Position numbers and translations under genes: made by a program. DNA of 64,000 bases, from the NCBI RefSeq assembly GCF_008579165.1, contig NZ_BKCN01000002.1; one strand, written 5' to 3'. This document shows, piece by piece, positions 45,701 through 54,876 of the stretch. Position 1 is the stretch's first letter. Every line of letters starts with the position of its first letter. This DNA is from Iodidimonas nitroreducens (lineage in GTDB: Bacteria > Pseudomonadota > Alphaproteobacteria > Sphingomonadales > Rhodothalassiaceae). The notes beneath the pieces are model-generated. The model was not told the origin of the DNA. It made no database searches and saw only the letters and a list, made by a program, of their open reading frames with translations.

Positions 45701-45873
45701 TCGGGGGAGATGCCATCATGGGTAATGTTGACCGAGAAAAAGGGAAATTGAACGTCGGGGTTATCTTCTTTGGGGATCGCGTAATAGGCATAGCCGCCAG
45801 CAATCAGGATCAGCAAAAGGATAGACATCACCAGCCTTTTGGAATCGACGGCATAGGCGATGAGGGTTTTCAT
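42706..45873 (-). CDS. RND efflux pump permease
   Basis: A 1055-residue AcrB-like proton antiporter with twelve helices and two large periplasmic loops. TM4 holds ILAVGLLVDGAIVVSEYADRKLLEGAS with the proton-relay Asp; the repeat half holds GVGIIALAGIVVNNNIVLIDTYDRLVKSG. It resembles the less studied 'ActA/swrC-like' RND group with an N-terminal MKTLIAYAVDSKRLVMSILLLILIAGGYAYYAIPKEDNPD, not a typical hydrophobe pump. It overlaps the adaptor gene by four bases, and a PadR regulator lies upstream. No outer-membrane channel gene is here. Confidence 0.93.
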   Translation of the reverse strand: MKTLIAYAVDSKRLVMSILLLILIAGGYAYYAIPKEDNPDVQFPFFSVNITHDGISPEDAVRMIIKPMERQLQTIEGVKEMTSTGFEGGASLVLEFQPDVDADQALLDVREAVDMAKADLPDDSDEPVVAEYSAGKSPIITIVLYGDAPERTMVQLAEDLKDRLETIPSVLEAQLGGKREEVLEVIVDPAKIEIYDVSLNELLTVVQNNNRLIAAGAMDAGDARFAIKVPGLFHDARDVANLPVKTSRDGVVTLGDLGEARRTFKDATSLARFNGRPAITIEVIKRVGTNTVETAEAAKWMTQQSAALWPETVRYEYLGDTSVYVSDFLETLRNSVLSAVALVAIVVVAALGWRSALLVGVSIPGAFLFGILILYALGNSINTVVLFGLILAVGLLVDGAIVVSEYADRKLLEGASKRDAFRLAAQRMAWPITASTATTLMAFAPLLFWPGIIGDFMSYLPLTLIFTLIGSLLMALIFLPTLGAAIGKPGEGNAELMEHLAGDKGDDPKNLGGFTGAYAQFLSRVMHHPGKILSLTLLALVGTWTLFITDNSGQILFPDGEPNSARLLVHARGNLSVNEMSRIVSNVESKVLDVEGVENRYTRIGAGSGDADDIIGRITLLFKDWNERRPATEIEAEIRQRVADIPGVKIEFSEEQQGPVQGKAIQIEIASDHSSLLTAAVDKIRRHLDQMEGLVDQEDSRPTAGIEWRLDVDRSEAGRFGTDLTSVGSFIQLVTNGALVGRYRPDGADDEVDIRVRFPRDERGILALDRLRIPTEFGSVPISNFVERSARPKTGDIERIDGENVLTLQSDVATGVQPATKVEELRSWIADQNFDPRLKISFAGQDEVERESGSFLINAFAVALFGMGLILLAQFNSFYHAGLILSSVILSTVGAVFGLWLLDRPFVIVMTGVGIIALAGIVVNNNIVLIDTYDRLVKSGMKPLDAIVRTGAQRLRPVLLTTITTVIGLLPMVFQVNVDFIKRNVEIGSPTSFIWVDLALAIVFGLSFATLLTLVVTPSMLAWRVLIREKRALRKEQKAAKGKTDHRGDIKQAAE

Positions 45874-46958
45874 CCGGCGATCTCCGGCGTTTTTGCTGTA
45901 TCGGTTCGTACCATCTGGCCCTCACTGACGAATTGCTGGCCCACGGTAATGAGGTCGATGCTCGAAAGCGCGGCAGGCAGGCCCGATACCCACAAATCTT
46001 CGCCCACATCGCTCATGATGGTGACGGGGTAAAAGCGCACGATATTATTACCATCAACGGCACGCAGGCCCAACCGACCGCTGGCATTCAAGACCAGTGA
46101 TGCCGCAGAGACCTTGAAAGCCATGCTTTGTTCCAAAGGCACATGAACAGTAGCCGACATCCCCGCCCGCAGATCGAGGGCGGGATTGGGGATCACCACC
46201 TCAACCCGATAGGTGCGCGTGCGTTCGGATGCATTGGCGGAAATATAGCGAATGGTGCCCTCTCGCTTCGCATCATTGGCGATCTGAACCTGCGCCGGGC
46301 TGCCTTTTTCCAGCTTGCCCACATCGGATTCCGAGACTTCACCCACTACAAGGAAAGGCTGATCATCGAGCAGGGTGCCACAGAGTTCGCCCACCTGCAG
46401 ATAATCGCCGATATGGGCGGGGCGTTCATTGAGCAGACCATCGAAGGGCGCCTTGATCATCGTGTTATCAAGGGCGATCTGCATCTGTTCGATCTGGGCC
46501 AGCGCGGCTTCATACTGGGCTTTGGCCTGCGCTAATTGGGTGGCTGAGCGATGCCCCTTTTTGGTGAGTTCCAGGGCGGCATCATATTCAAGGCGGCGCT
46601 GTTCTCCCAAAGCCTTGGCCTGCGCCAGATTGGCTTTGCGTTCATCAGTGGCCAAACGGCAGATGATCTCGCCCGCCTTGACCCTTGTGCCCTCAATGGC
46701 CGGGGTTTCCATCACCTTGCCACTGATTTCACTGCGTAATTGCACCGAACGCAGGACGTCTGTGCGCCCATGGATCACCAGATCGCGGCGATAGGGTTCG
46801 GCACTTACCCGCCGGGCGCTGACCATGAAGACAGCCTGTTCGGATTTTTCGGCCTGCGCGGTGGCGGGCTGATTATCGCCCGAAAAAATGAGGCCCGATA
46901 CCACCCATAAGGTGAGAACCACAGTGACAGCGATGGCAATCAGGATAGATTTATTCAT
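45870..46958 (-). CDS. RND pump periplasmic adaptor (membrane fusion protein)
   Basis: A 362-residue adaptor. N-terminal anchor helix (ILIAIAVTVVLTLWVVSGLIF), then the split lipoyl domain (LRSEISGKVMETPAIEGTRVKAGEIICRL and NTMIKAPFDGLLNERPAHIGDYLQVGELC) around a coiled-coil hairpin, then beta-barrel parts (GSPAQVQIANDAKREGTIRYIS). It links the RND permease to an outer-membrane channel. The ATG at 46958 is preceded by another in-frame ATG two codons earlier. Confidence 0.9.
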   Translation of the reverse strand: MNKSILIAIAVTVVLTLWVVSGLIFSGDNQPATAQAEKSEQAVFMVSARRVSAEPYRRDLVIHGRTDVLRSVQLRSEISGKVMETPAIEGTRVKAGEIICRLATDERKANLAQAKALGEQRRLEYDAALELTKKGHRSATQLAQAKAQYEAALAQIEQMQIALDNTMIKAPFDGLLNERPAHIGDYLQVGELCGTLLDDQPFLVVGEVSESDVGKLEKGSPAQVQIANDAKREGTIRYISANASERTRTYRVEVVIPNPALDLRAGMSATVHVPLEQSMAFKVSAASLVLNASGRLGLRAVDGNNIVRFYPVTIMSDVGEDLWVSGLPAALSSIDLITVGQQFVSEGQMVRTDTAKTPEIAG

Positions 46959-47096
46959 GAACATCACACGCTTTTGCCGGGAACAAGCCCATCTTTTTCG
47001 CAGTATAATCTGTTTTAAAGCAGGAGAACCCGATCTTTTTGATGACCATAGCATCGTGCATAACGAATCTGGCAGGTGTGCGGGCGGCGATAGGGT

Positions 47097-47633
47097 TCAT
47101 TCGGTTGGCCCGGCTGCTATGATTTTTTTGATCAGGCTGGCCTGATGATGTTCCAGATAATCGAGGGCCGCCTTTTGCATGGCAATGCCATAATTGATCA
47201 CAAAATGTGAAGCCGGCGACATGGCTTCATCAAGCAATTTTTGCAAGGAACGGATTTTCATGCGGTGTTCATCAATCCGTTCTTCCACCAGGTTCTGAAT
47301 TCGATCAGGAGATACGGCCTCGGCAAAAAGCAGGGCAGCCAGAAATTCGGACCGATTTTTGTCAGGTCCGGGGTCGCGACGCAATTCTTCGGTCAGCGCC
47401 AGGCGGCCTTTTTCCGTGAGGCTGTAGATTTTTTTGTCGGGGCGTTTATCTTGTGAAAAAAATTCGCAGGTCACAAAGCCTTCTTCGGTCAGGCGGGTCA
47501 GCGATGGATAGATCGATCCATAGCTCGCCTCGCTAAAAAAGCTGAAGCTGCCTTCGGCCACCATTTTTTTGATTTCATAACCGCTGGCATCGCCTAAAGC
47601 GAGGATGCCAAGACAAAGCGTGCGAACATCCAT
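47097..47633 (-). CDS. PadR family transcriptional regulator
   Basis: A 178-residue winged-helix protein: LCLGILALGDASGYEIKKMVAEGSFSFFSEASYGSIYPSLTRLTEEGFVTCEFFSQDKRPDKKIYSLTEKGRLAL is the PadR DNA-binding domain, followed by the PadR C-terminal coiled-coil. It lies upstream of and in line with the adaptor-pump genes, so it probably represses them until a toxic substrate binds. An imperfect TATCAGTACGATA motif upstream at about 47665 could be an operator. Confidence 0.88.
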   Translation of the reverse strand: MDVRTLCLGILALGDASGYEIKKMVAEGSFSFFSEASYGSIYPSLTRLTEEGFVTCEFFSQDKRPDKKIYSLTEKGRLALTEELRRDPGPDKNRSEFLAALLFAEAVSPDRIQNLVEERIDEHRMKIRSLQKLLDEAMSPASHFVINYGIAMQKAALDYLEHHQASLIKKIIAAGPTE

Positions 47634-47803
47634 ATAAATAAACCCCGAACCATCTAAGAAAATACTATCAGTACGATATAATGCTTTGTGTCTCTTGATG
47701 CAAACCTAATACGCAGGCCCCTTTTTTAAAGATTTTACGAACAGGCAAGAAATTTCTGTTAAGCCTTTTGATATGAATGTTTTGCAATGGATCGGGCCTT
47801 TTC

Positions 47804-48595
47804 ATGGATCATGGCATAGGAACTAGTGGGATCAAGTCAAGGGGATTTGGCGCGGTTTGTTGTCTCGTGTTTTTTCTGGCGGGCTGCGCCACCGATAGCA
47901 TGCGTGTCACCGATGATCAGATTGGCCTGTATCGCCCCAATCTGGCTGCTGATCAGGCTGTCGATGCTGCTGGAATTAGCGCTGATCAAGGCGGGCAGGG
48001 TGGCACACAGCCCGGGCAAAGGCTGATGTCTTTTGATGCGGCCTTACGCGATATCAATCAAAGGCTGGGTGGATCGGAAGCAGTTCCGGCTGAAGACATC
48101 GCCCAATTGAAAGCCGATCAGAGGGGCCTGCTCGCCCGGATCGATGATCTGCAGGCGCAATTGGCAGAACAAACCGGCCTGATGAATAGCCTGATCATCC
48201 GGCTGGCCGAGGTGGAAAAAAGCCTTGAGGCACAAATCGCCAAAGATAATGAGATCCGCAATGCCGCCAATCGTGCGGAAGCTGAAAAAGCGCGCGCGGA
48301 TGGGGTGGATCTGGCGGTGGGCACCGGCCAGCTTTATGCCGTGCATCTGGCATCCTATCGCGATGCAAAGGCTGCCAGCGAAGGCTGGGCCGATCTTTCA
48401 AACAAATACCCGGCCCTTTTATCAGGCCTGTCTCCCCGGCTTTCGGTGCTGGATTTAGAGCAGATGGGCGGCCGCTTTTATCGTCTGGTTGCAGGCCCTT
48501 TCAAAGAGATCGCCCCGGCTCGGGTTTTATGTTCGTCATTGCGTGAAAGCGGGGCTTTTTGCCAGCTTTCCAATTTTGATGGCGAACCGCTTTAG
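47804..48595 (+). CDS. SPOR-domain lipoprotein
   Basis: A 263-residue envelope protein. The N-terminal signal ends in the lipobox FFLAGC. The middle (about 85-170) is a predicted coiled coil (DIAQLKADQRGLLARIDDLQAQLAEQTGLMN...). The C-terminal 75 residues are a SPOR domain (LYAVHLASYRDAKAASEGWADL, GGRFYRLVAGPFKEI), which binds denuded septal glycan. A role in cell division is likely. I use the ATG at 47804; an earlier ATG at 47777 would give an odd signal peptide. Confidence 0.8.
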   Translation: MDHGIGTSGIKSRGFGAVCCLVFFLAGCATDSMRVTDDQIGLYRPNLAADQAVDAAGISADQGGQGGTQPGQRLMSFDAALRDINQRLGGSEAVPAEDIAQLKADQRGLLARIDDLQAQLAEQTGLMNSLIIRLAEVEKSLEAQIAKDNEIRNAANRAEAEKARADGVDLAVGTGQLYAVHLASYRDAKAASEGWADLSNKYPALLSGLSPRLSVLDLEQMGGRFYRLVAGPFKEIAPARVLCSSLRESGAFCQLSNFDGEPL

Positions 48596-48789
48596 GCCCT
48601 TTGATGATAGCCCTTGATAGCCGGGTGATCCGCCCGCCGATGCCATTGGGGCTTGGTTGCATGGATATTTCCTTGCCGCATGGGCAGGCGCTTTGCAAAA
48701 AGCCGGGCGGCATCGCGCAAACCGCTCAGAGCACAAAGGCCCATGATGGCGAAAATGGCGAGCCCCAAAAGATGGATCAGCATGGTCAT
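48592..48789 (-). CDS. Small hypothetical membrane protein
   Basis: A 65-residue protein with one N-terminal helix (MLIHLLGLAIFAIMGLCALSGLRDAARLF) and a basic, His-rich tail (KPQWHRRADHPAIKGYHQRA). GGAG lies four bases upstream of the ATG. Its 3' end overlaps the SPOR gene's end by four bases. No family recognised. Confidence 0.55.
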   Translation of the reverse strand: MTMLIHLLGLAIFAIMGLCALSGLRDAARLFAKRLPMRQGNIHATKPQWHRRADHPAIKGYHQRA

Positions 48790-48937
48790 GATCTCCTATG
48801 TTCAATATTTGTTCTTTTAATCGCTTATTTTTCTTATGGCAAGAACAAAAATGGAACATAAGACTATGAATTGCCCCTGATCAGGGCAGGGTGCTGATCA
48901 GTTCATGAAAGTTTGGGATTATGGATGGGGGAAGATG

Positions 48938-49010
48938 TGGATGCCCGGGAGGACTCGAACCTCCACTGACGGAATCAGAATCCGTTGTCCTACCATTAGA
49001 CGACGGGGCA
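48938..49010 (-). tRNA. tRNA-Gln (anticodon CTG)
   Basis: Cloverleaf on the minus strand: D arm GTCTAATGGTAGGAC, anticodon stem ACGGA/TCCGT with loop TTCTGAT (anticodon CTG), T arm GGAGG-TTCGAGT-CCTCC, encoded CCA. The 5' acceptor TGCCCCG would pair fully with CGGGGCA, but the sequence has only CGGGCA, one G short. A lost base of the same kind as in nearby genes explains this; otherwise the acceptor stem has a bulge. The gap to ppx (49011-49246) shows no other feature. Confidence 0.85.
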
Positions 49011-49246
49011 ATCATGAGAATGTGGCGGCTTATAAGGCGGCATCCGCCTCTTTGTCAACGCCTTCCTGAAGCGCCCCTCATGCCTTTATAGCATATGCAT
49101 GATGCGCCGATAACGTGCAAAAAACTTTTTGGTCCGTTCGTGCGTAATCTCAGGCTGGAAGATAAAGGCAATATGATGCTAAACAGGGATCAAGTTTCGA
49201 TCGGGCTTTAAAAAGCGCCGTTCGTTTTTGATGAGTATCTGTTTTT

Positions 49247-50314
49247 ATGTCGAGCGCACAGGATGAGGGTATAGCGAAGCTATCTCCTGCAAAGGATGAA
49301 CCTGCCAAGAGCCGGACCGGGCCTTATGCCCGCAATCGGGCGGTTTATAGCGCCATTGATCTGGGCACCAATAATTGCAGGCTTTTGATAGCCCGCCCCA
49401 CTTATGCGGGCTTTCGCGTGGTGGATGCTTTTTCCCGGATCGTCCGCCTGGGCGAAGGGCTGGGGGCCACGGGTCGTTTGTCGGATGAGGCAATGGACAG
49501 GGCGATTGCCGCCCTCAAGATCTGTGCCCAGAAAATCCGCCACAAGCAGGTGACCTGCATGCGGTCGGTTGCCACCGAAGCCTGCCGAACTGCCAAGAAT
49601 TGCGACATATTCGTGGCGCGGGTGAAGGCGGAAACCGGGCTTAATCTCGATGTCATTTCTCCGGCTGAAGAAGCGCGTCTGGCGGTTGTCGGCTGTCAGT
49701 CTTTGCTCGATCCGGCTTATGGCCATGCCCTTGTTTTCGATATTGGTGGCGGCAGTACCGAGCTTATTCTGGTCGAGCGTCGCCCGAAAAATCGCCTGCA
49801 TATTCTGGCCTGGACCTCGATGCCCTATGGCGTTGTCAATCTATCCGAGCGATTTGATTGCCAATCCCTTGATCGCGCCCGCTATGCTGAGATGGTGGGG
49901 CTGATCCGCGCGCATCTCGATCGGTTTGAAGCCTTGGCATCTTTGCGCACTTTGCAAAAAAACGGGGCGATGCAGCTTTTGGGTACATCGGGCACGATCA
50001 CCACCCTTGCCAGCGTGCAAATGGGCCTGCCGCGTTATGATCGCAACAAGGTGGATGGCGCCTGGCTCGAACAGGCAAGCATCCATGATCTGGCCCGCAA
50101 TATTGCCCTGATGCCCTATGAAGCGCGGCTCGCTGAACCCTGCATTGGCGAAGATCGGGTGGATTATGTGGTGGCTGGCTGTGCCATTCTCGATGCTCTT
50201 TTGGCGCAATGGTCCTTCAAACGGCTGCGGGTGGCGGATCGCGGCATTCGTGAAGGGGTTTTGCGTGGCCTGATGGGCGCGGGAGCGGTGATTGGCCCGG
50301 GGCGCACGATCTAG
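49247..50314 (+). CDS. Ppx/GppA family exopolyphosphatase
   Basis: A 355-residue protein of the actin-like ATPase fold. Phosphate-binding motifs: YSAIDLGTNNCRLLIA at about 34-49 and VFDIGGGSTELILVE. It may hydrolyse polyphosphate or pppGpp; this short form has only the phosphatase core. It precedes rlmE by 62 bases, the usual alphaproteobacterial pairing. Confidence 0.9.
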   Translation: MSSAQDEGIAKLSPAKDEPAKSRTGPYARNRAVYSAIDLGTNNCRLLIARPTYAGFRVVDAFSRIVRLGEGLGATGRLSDEAMDRAIAALKICAQKIRHKQVTCMRSVATEACRTAKNCDIFVARVKAETGLNLDVISPAEEARLAVVGCQSLLDPAYGHALVFDIGGGSTELILVERRPKNRLHILAWTSMPYGVVNLSERFDCQSLDRARYAEMVGLIRAHLDRFEALASLRTLQKNGAMQLLGTSGTITTLASVQMGLPRYDRNKVDGAWLEQASIHDLARNIALMPYEARLAEPCIGEDRVDYVVAGCAILDALLAQWSFKRLRVADRGIREGVLRGLMGAGAVIGPGRTI

Positions 50315-50376
50315 ATTTCAAATTGATGACCCAGGGCCGCAGATGTGGCCGGGCAATGAAGATTGAGGAGACAGCC

Positions 50377-51120
50377 ATGGCGCGACCGCCGGCAAAAAGC
50401 GGACCGCGAGGCCGAAGTGCCCTGAAGGTGAGGGTGCGCACGGCACGGGGCCGAAAATTATCATCCACGCGATGGCTTCAAAGGCAGTTGAACGATCCTT
50501 ATGTAGAAGAGGCACGCAGGCAGGGTTTTCGCTCCCGCGCCGCCTTTAAACTTTTGGAGCTTGATGAGAAATTTGGTTTGTTGAAAGGCGTGCAAAGGGT
50601 TGTCGATCTGGGCGCCGCCCCCGGGGGTTGGACACAGGTTCTGGCTCAGCGCCACGCTAAAAGCGGCTGGAAAGACACCAAAATCGTGGGGATCGACATT
50701 CTGCCCATGGAGCCGATCACCGGGGCCGAACTGATCGAAATGGATTTTCTCGATCCCGACGCCCCCGACCGCCTGAAAGCGCTTTTGAACGGGGAAGCAC
50801 AGCTGGTGCTTTCGGATATGGCCGCCCCCACCACCGGCCATAAACAAACCGATCATTTGCGCACCATGGGCCTATGCGAAGCGGCGCTTGATTTTGCCAT
50901 GGATGTGCTCGCTGATGGTGGGGTTTTTGTGGCCAAGGTTTTACGTGGGGGCACAGAAGGTGAATTGTTGCAACGGATGAAAGAAAATTTCGCCAAAGTC
51001 AGGCATAGCAAGCCGCCTGCAAGCCGCCCTGAATCGGTTGAATGGTATGTGATTGCCACCGGCTTTCAGGGTCGATCCAAAAGCCATTCCCCCCGCATGG
51101 AGCCACCCGAGCCGGATTGA
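50377..51120 (+). CDS. rlmE: 23S rRNA (uridine-2552-2'-O)-methyltransferase RlmE
   Basis: A 247-residue FtsJ-type methyltransferase. SAM motif VVDLGAAPGGWTQVLAQ; the K-D-K-E catalytic set is visible at SRAAFKLLELD, LSDMAAPTTGH, VAKVLRGG and VEWYVIATGF. An about 30-residue basic N-terminal extension precedes the family core. GAGGAG lies upstream of the ATG at 50377. Confidence 0.95.
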   Translation: MARPPAKSGPRGRSALKVRVRTARGRKLSSTRWLQRQLNDPYVEEARRQGFRSRAAFKLLELDEKFGLLKGVQRVVDLGAAPGGWTQVLAQRHAKSGWKDTKIVGIDILPMEPITGAELIEMDFLDPDAPDRLKALLNGEAQLVLSDMAAPTTGHKQTDHLRTMGLCEAALDFAMDVLADGGVFVAKVLRGGTEGELLQRMKENFAKVRHSKPPASRPESVEWYVIATGFQGRSKSHSPRMEPPEPD

Positions 51121-51242
51121 GCGTTTTTTAAACAAGGCGGATGGGTCGCAAATTCCAAGAAACCCTTTGGACTTGTGGACCCGCAATGGCATATAGGCGC
51201 CATGTTTTCCGGACGAGACGCGTGAAGAGAGGACCCCGCACC

Positions 51243-52715
51243 ATGGATATTCCTTTGGGTTTGACATTTGATGATGTTCTGCTTGTTCCCGGGGCATCGG
51301 ATGTGATGCCCGCTCAGGCCGATCTAAGCACACACATCACAAAAGACATCCGGCTTAAAGTGCCGCTTTTATCATCGGCAATGGATACCGTAACGGAAAC
51401 CGATCTGGCCATTGCCCTTGCCCAATATGGGGGCATTGGGGTTTTGCATCGCAATAACAGTATTGCCGAACAGGCGCAGATGGTGCGGCAGGTGAAGAAA
51501 TTCGAAGCCGGAATGGTTGTCAATCCGGTGACCATGCATTCCGATGAAACTCTGGCCGATGCCCTTGATCTGATGGCCCGCTATAAAATTTCCGGGATTC
51601 CGGTCGTCACCCGCGAAAATGGCGTGGGGCCGGGCCGTTTGGTGGGGATCGTGACCAATCGCGATGTGCGCTTTGCCACCAATCCCGGGCAACCGATCTC
51701 TGAATTGATGACCCGCGAAGGCCTGATCACGGTACAGCCCGGCGTTTCCAGCGAGCAGGCGAAAAAGCTGCTGCACCAGCATCGGATTGAAAAGCTGGTG
51801 GTGGTGGATGAACATTTCCGCTGCATCGGGCTGATCACGGTGAAGGATATGGAAAAGTCAGTGGCTTATCCCGATGCCGCCAAGGATGGCACCGGGCGCT
51901 TGCGGGTAGCAGCGGCAACGACCGTGGGGGATCATGGGTTCGAACGATCCGAAGCCTTGATCGATGCCGATTGCGATCTGATCGTTCTGGATACCGCCCA
52001 TGGTCATTCCGCGCGGGTGATCGATACGGTGCGGCGGATCAAGCGGGCTTATGGCCATGTGCAATTAATGGCGGGCAATGTCGCCACCGCCGATGCCGCT
52101 TTGGCTCTGATCGATGCCGGTGCCGATGCGGTGAAGGTGGGGATCGGGCCGGGATCGATCTGCACCACCCGGGTTGTGGCCGGGGTGGGGGTGCCGCAGC
52201 TCACCGCCATCATGGATGTGGTGGCGGTGGCCAGGCAGCATGGCATCCCGGTGATTGCCGATGGCGGCTTGCGCCAATCGGGTGATGTGGCCAAAGCCAT
52301 TGCCGCCGGTGCCCATGCCTGCATGATCGGTTCCCTGCTGGCGGGCACACAGGAAGCGCCGGGCGAGGTGTTTTTGTATCAGGGCCGATCTTATAAAGCC
52401 TATCGCGGCATGGGATCGGTGGGGGCCATGGCGCGCGGCTCAGCGGATCGCTATTTTCAGGAAGATATCAAAGACAGCTTGAAACTGGTGCCCGAAGGGG
52501 TGGAAGGTCAGGTGCCGTTCAAAGGCCCGTGCAAGAATGTGCTGCATCAATTGATGGGCGGTTTGCGGGCGGGAATGGGCTATACCGGCTCCCGCACAAT
52601 CGAAGAAATGCACCAGCGTGCACGCTTTGTGCGGATCACCAATTCCGGCCTGAGGGAAAGCCATGTGCATGATGTTTCGATCACTCGTGAATCGCCAAAT
52701 TATAATTTGAATTAA
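51243..52715 (+). CDS. guaB: Inosine-5'-monophosphate dehydrogenase
   Basis: A 490-residue enzyme converting IMP to XMP, the committed step to GMP. Two CBS domains are inserted at about 95-205. The catalytic loop GIGPGSICTTRVVAGVG holds Cys307; the YRGMGSVGAM flap and GLRAGMGYTGS follow. It lies near guaA (54877), with rsmB and a TPR gene between them. The frame extends upstream, but the conserved start is MDIPLGLTFDDVLLVPG. Confidence 0.97.
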   Translation: MDIPLGLTFDDVLLVPGASDVMPAQADLSTHITKDIRLKVPLLSSAMDTVTETDLAIALAQYGGIGVLHRNNSIAEQAQMVRQVKKFEAGMVVNPVTMHSDETLADALDLMARYKISGIPVVTRENGVGPGRLVGIVTNRDVRFATNPGQPISELMTREGLITVQPGVSSEQAKKLLHQHRIEKLVVVDEHFRCIGLITVKDMEKSVAYPDAAKDGTGRLRVAAATTVGDHGFERSEALIDADCDLIVLDTAHGHSARVIDTVRRIKRAYGHVQLMAGNVATADAALALIDAGADAVKVGIGPGSICTTRVVAGVGVPQLTAIMDVVAVARQHGIPVIADGGLRQSGDVAKAIAAGAHACMIGSLLAGTQEAPGEVFLYQGRSYKAYRGMGSVGAMARGSADRYFQEDIKDSLKLVPEGVEGQVPFKGPCKNVLHQLMGGLRAGMGYTGSRTIEEMHQRARFVRITNSGLRESHVHDVSITRESPNYNLN

Positions 52716-52795
52716 TGTTTTATGGGCGCTTATTCAGGAAAAACCTTCATTGGCCCCCTATCTGATGGCTCCTTAAAAAAAGAAAAGATCCGCTG

Positions 52796-54120
52796 ATGAC
52801 CCCTTCTGCCCGATTGGCTGCTGCCATTGATCTGTTGACCGAAATCGATGAAGCCTTAAAGCATCGTAGGGCGGCGGCCGATCAGTTGATCCGGCGTTAT
52901 TTCCAACAACGACGCTATGCCGGTTCATCGGATCGCGCGGCCATCACCGATCATGTTTATGGTGTGATCCGAATGCGCGGCGATTATGGCTGGCGGCTGA
53001 TGTCGGCTGGCCTGACCATTGATCCCCGCACCCTTGCCTTGCTTTATCTGCGCCTTCGCCTGCCTGCCGATCAGCCTTGCCTGCTGATTTGTTTCTGGGC
53101 AACTATGCCATCGAGGCCCCAAGCGAGGACGAGACCACCCGGCTTTTGCGGGCACAGGCTTTGGAAACGCCGCCATTGGATGCCCGGCTCAATGTGCCGC
53201 CCTGGCTGGCGGAGCGGCTGATCCATCGCTATGGCGATGCCACGGAAACCGAGATCGAGGCTTTGGCCGGTCGCGCACCGCTTGATTTGCGGGTCAACAG
53301 CCTTAAATCATCGCGCGATGATGTGCTGGGGCTTTTGACGGATCATGGGTTTGCGGCCACCAAAACCCCCTATAGCCCCTTGGGGTTGCGCCTGTCCGAT
53401 CCGGTGCCTTTGAAATCCTTGCCTGCTTTTGGCAAAGGCCTGTTTGAAATTCAGGATGAAGCCTCGCAGATCGCGGCATTATTAAGCGGTGTGGCGCCGC
53501 GTGATCAGGTGCTGGAGCTGTGTGCGGGCGCGGGCGGTAAAACGCTGGCTTTGGGGGCTTTGATGCAGAATAAGGGGCAGATCTATGCCCTTGATACCGA
53601 TAAGCGCCGCTTGCAGGAATTGAAGGAGCGGGCAGATCGTGCCCGATTGACCAATCTGCAGATTCATCGCCTCACCTTGGGGGCGGAAAAACGTGCCGAT
53701 CAGCTCTATCGCTTTAACGGGCAAATGGATCTGGTGGTGGTGGATGCGCCCTGTTCGGGCAGCGGCACATGGCGGCGCAATCCCGAATTGCGCTGGCGTT
53801 TGGATGAAGAGTTTCTGGCCGAAGCCGTGGCTTTGCAGCGCAGTCTTTTGCTTGAGGCCATGATGCTGGCGGGCCCCAAGGGGCGCATTGCCTATATGAC
53901 CTGCTCCATTCTGGGCGAGGAAAATGAAGATGTTATCGATTATGCCCTTTCCCGCAATGATCAATGGGAATTGACAGATTATCATCGCAAGCTTGGGGAT
54001 GTGGGGCTTGCAGATTTGCCCGAAACGGCATCCCATGCGCCTGAAATGCTGCAACTGACCCCGGCGCGACATGGCACGGATGGATTTTTTCTGGCACTTT
54101 TGCAGCGCTGCCCTGAGTGA
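52796..54120 (+). CDS. rsmB: RsmB/NOP family 16S rRNA cytosine methyltransferase (frameshifted)
   Basis: An m5C RNA methyltransferase. The N-terminal NusB-like RNA-binding part is in the first frame, the catalytic part in the second: LELCAGAGGKTLALGALM (SAM), VVDAPCSGSGTWRRNPE with the PC motif, YMTCSILGEEN with the TC nucleophile motif. The frame changes at about 53076; one C added (CAGCCCTTGCC) gives DQPLPADLFLGNYAIEAP. Corrected length is 441 residues. RsmB itself or the related RsmF-type cannot be fully told apart. Confidence 0.87.
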
Positions 54121-54201
54121 ATATCTTGATTGCGCCGGATGGCGACGACATATGAACTGTTTCTGTACGAATGGGATAAATGGGATATGAGGCCCAAACC
54201 G

Positions 54202-54818
54202 ATGAAAACCGCTTTTAAACTGAATAGGCAAAGCCAGCGCAGAGTGAAGCATCAAGGCCATGATGGATTTCGGCTTTTGGGTTTGTTGTTGATGGTTTTG
54301 GGGCTTTTCGCCCTGATGACACCGGCATCTTATGCCAGTGGGGGCACAGCAAAGCGCTTTCAATCGGCATCGCAAAATCTCATCGATGCCGGGGTGGCAG
54401 CGATGAAAGCGGAAAATTTCGATGCGGCCCAAAAGAAATTTGAAGCAGCGCTGATTGCTGATCCCGCCAATATGATGGCTTTGATCGGCTTGGGCGATGT
54501 GTATCGGGCGATGGGGGATCGCCGCGCGGGGATGGATTATTATCGCCGTGTGCTTGATATCGAACCTTATAATCTGGCGGCTATCAAGCGGAAAGCCTGA
54601 TTTATCTGGCCAATGATGGCTTGGTGAAAGCGCTCGATAATCTTGAACTTCTAAAGCGGCTTTGTGCGGATCAGGGCTGCGAGGAAATGACCAGCGTGGC
54701 AAAGGCCATCGATCACTATAAAGCCCGATATGCCGAAGGACCGGAGGCTGCTCCCGATCCTGGCACTGAGTCTGAAGCTGGGCCCGATGCTGGCGCTGGC
54801 GATCCGCAAAATCCCTGA
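54202..54818 (+). CDS. Secreted tetratricopeptide-repeat protein (frameshifted)
   Basis: After a hydrophobic signal-like segment (LLGLLLMVLGLFALMTPASYA) come two TPR units: AGVAAMKAENFDAAQKKFEAALIADPANMMALIGLGDVYRAMGDRRAGMDYYRRVLDIEPYN. The frame breaks at about 54588; restoring one G (ATCAAGGCGG) continues AIKAESLIYLANDGLVKALDNLELLKRLC and an acidic, Gly/Ala/Pro tail. Corrected length is about 205 residues. GAGG nine bases upstream supports the ATG at 54202. It is directly upstream of guaA; function unknown. Confidence 0.75.
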
Positions 54819-54876
54819 AATCCGGGCATGAAATTCAGGAATGGACAGCCGCGAAAGGGCCGTTTAAAAGCCGCTT

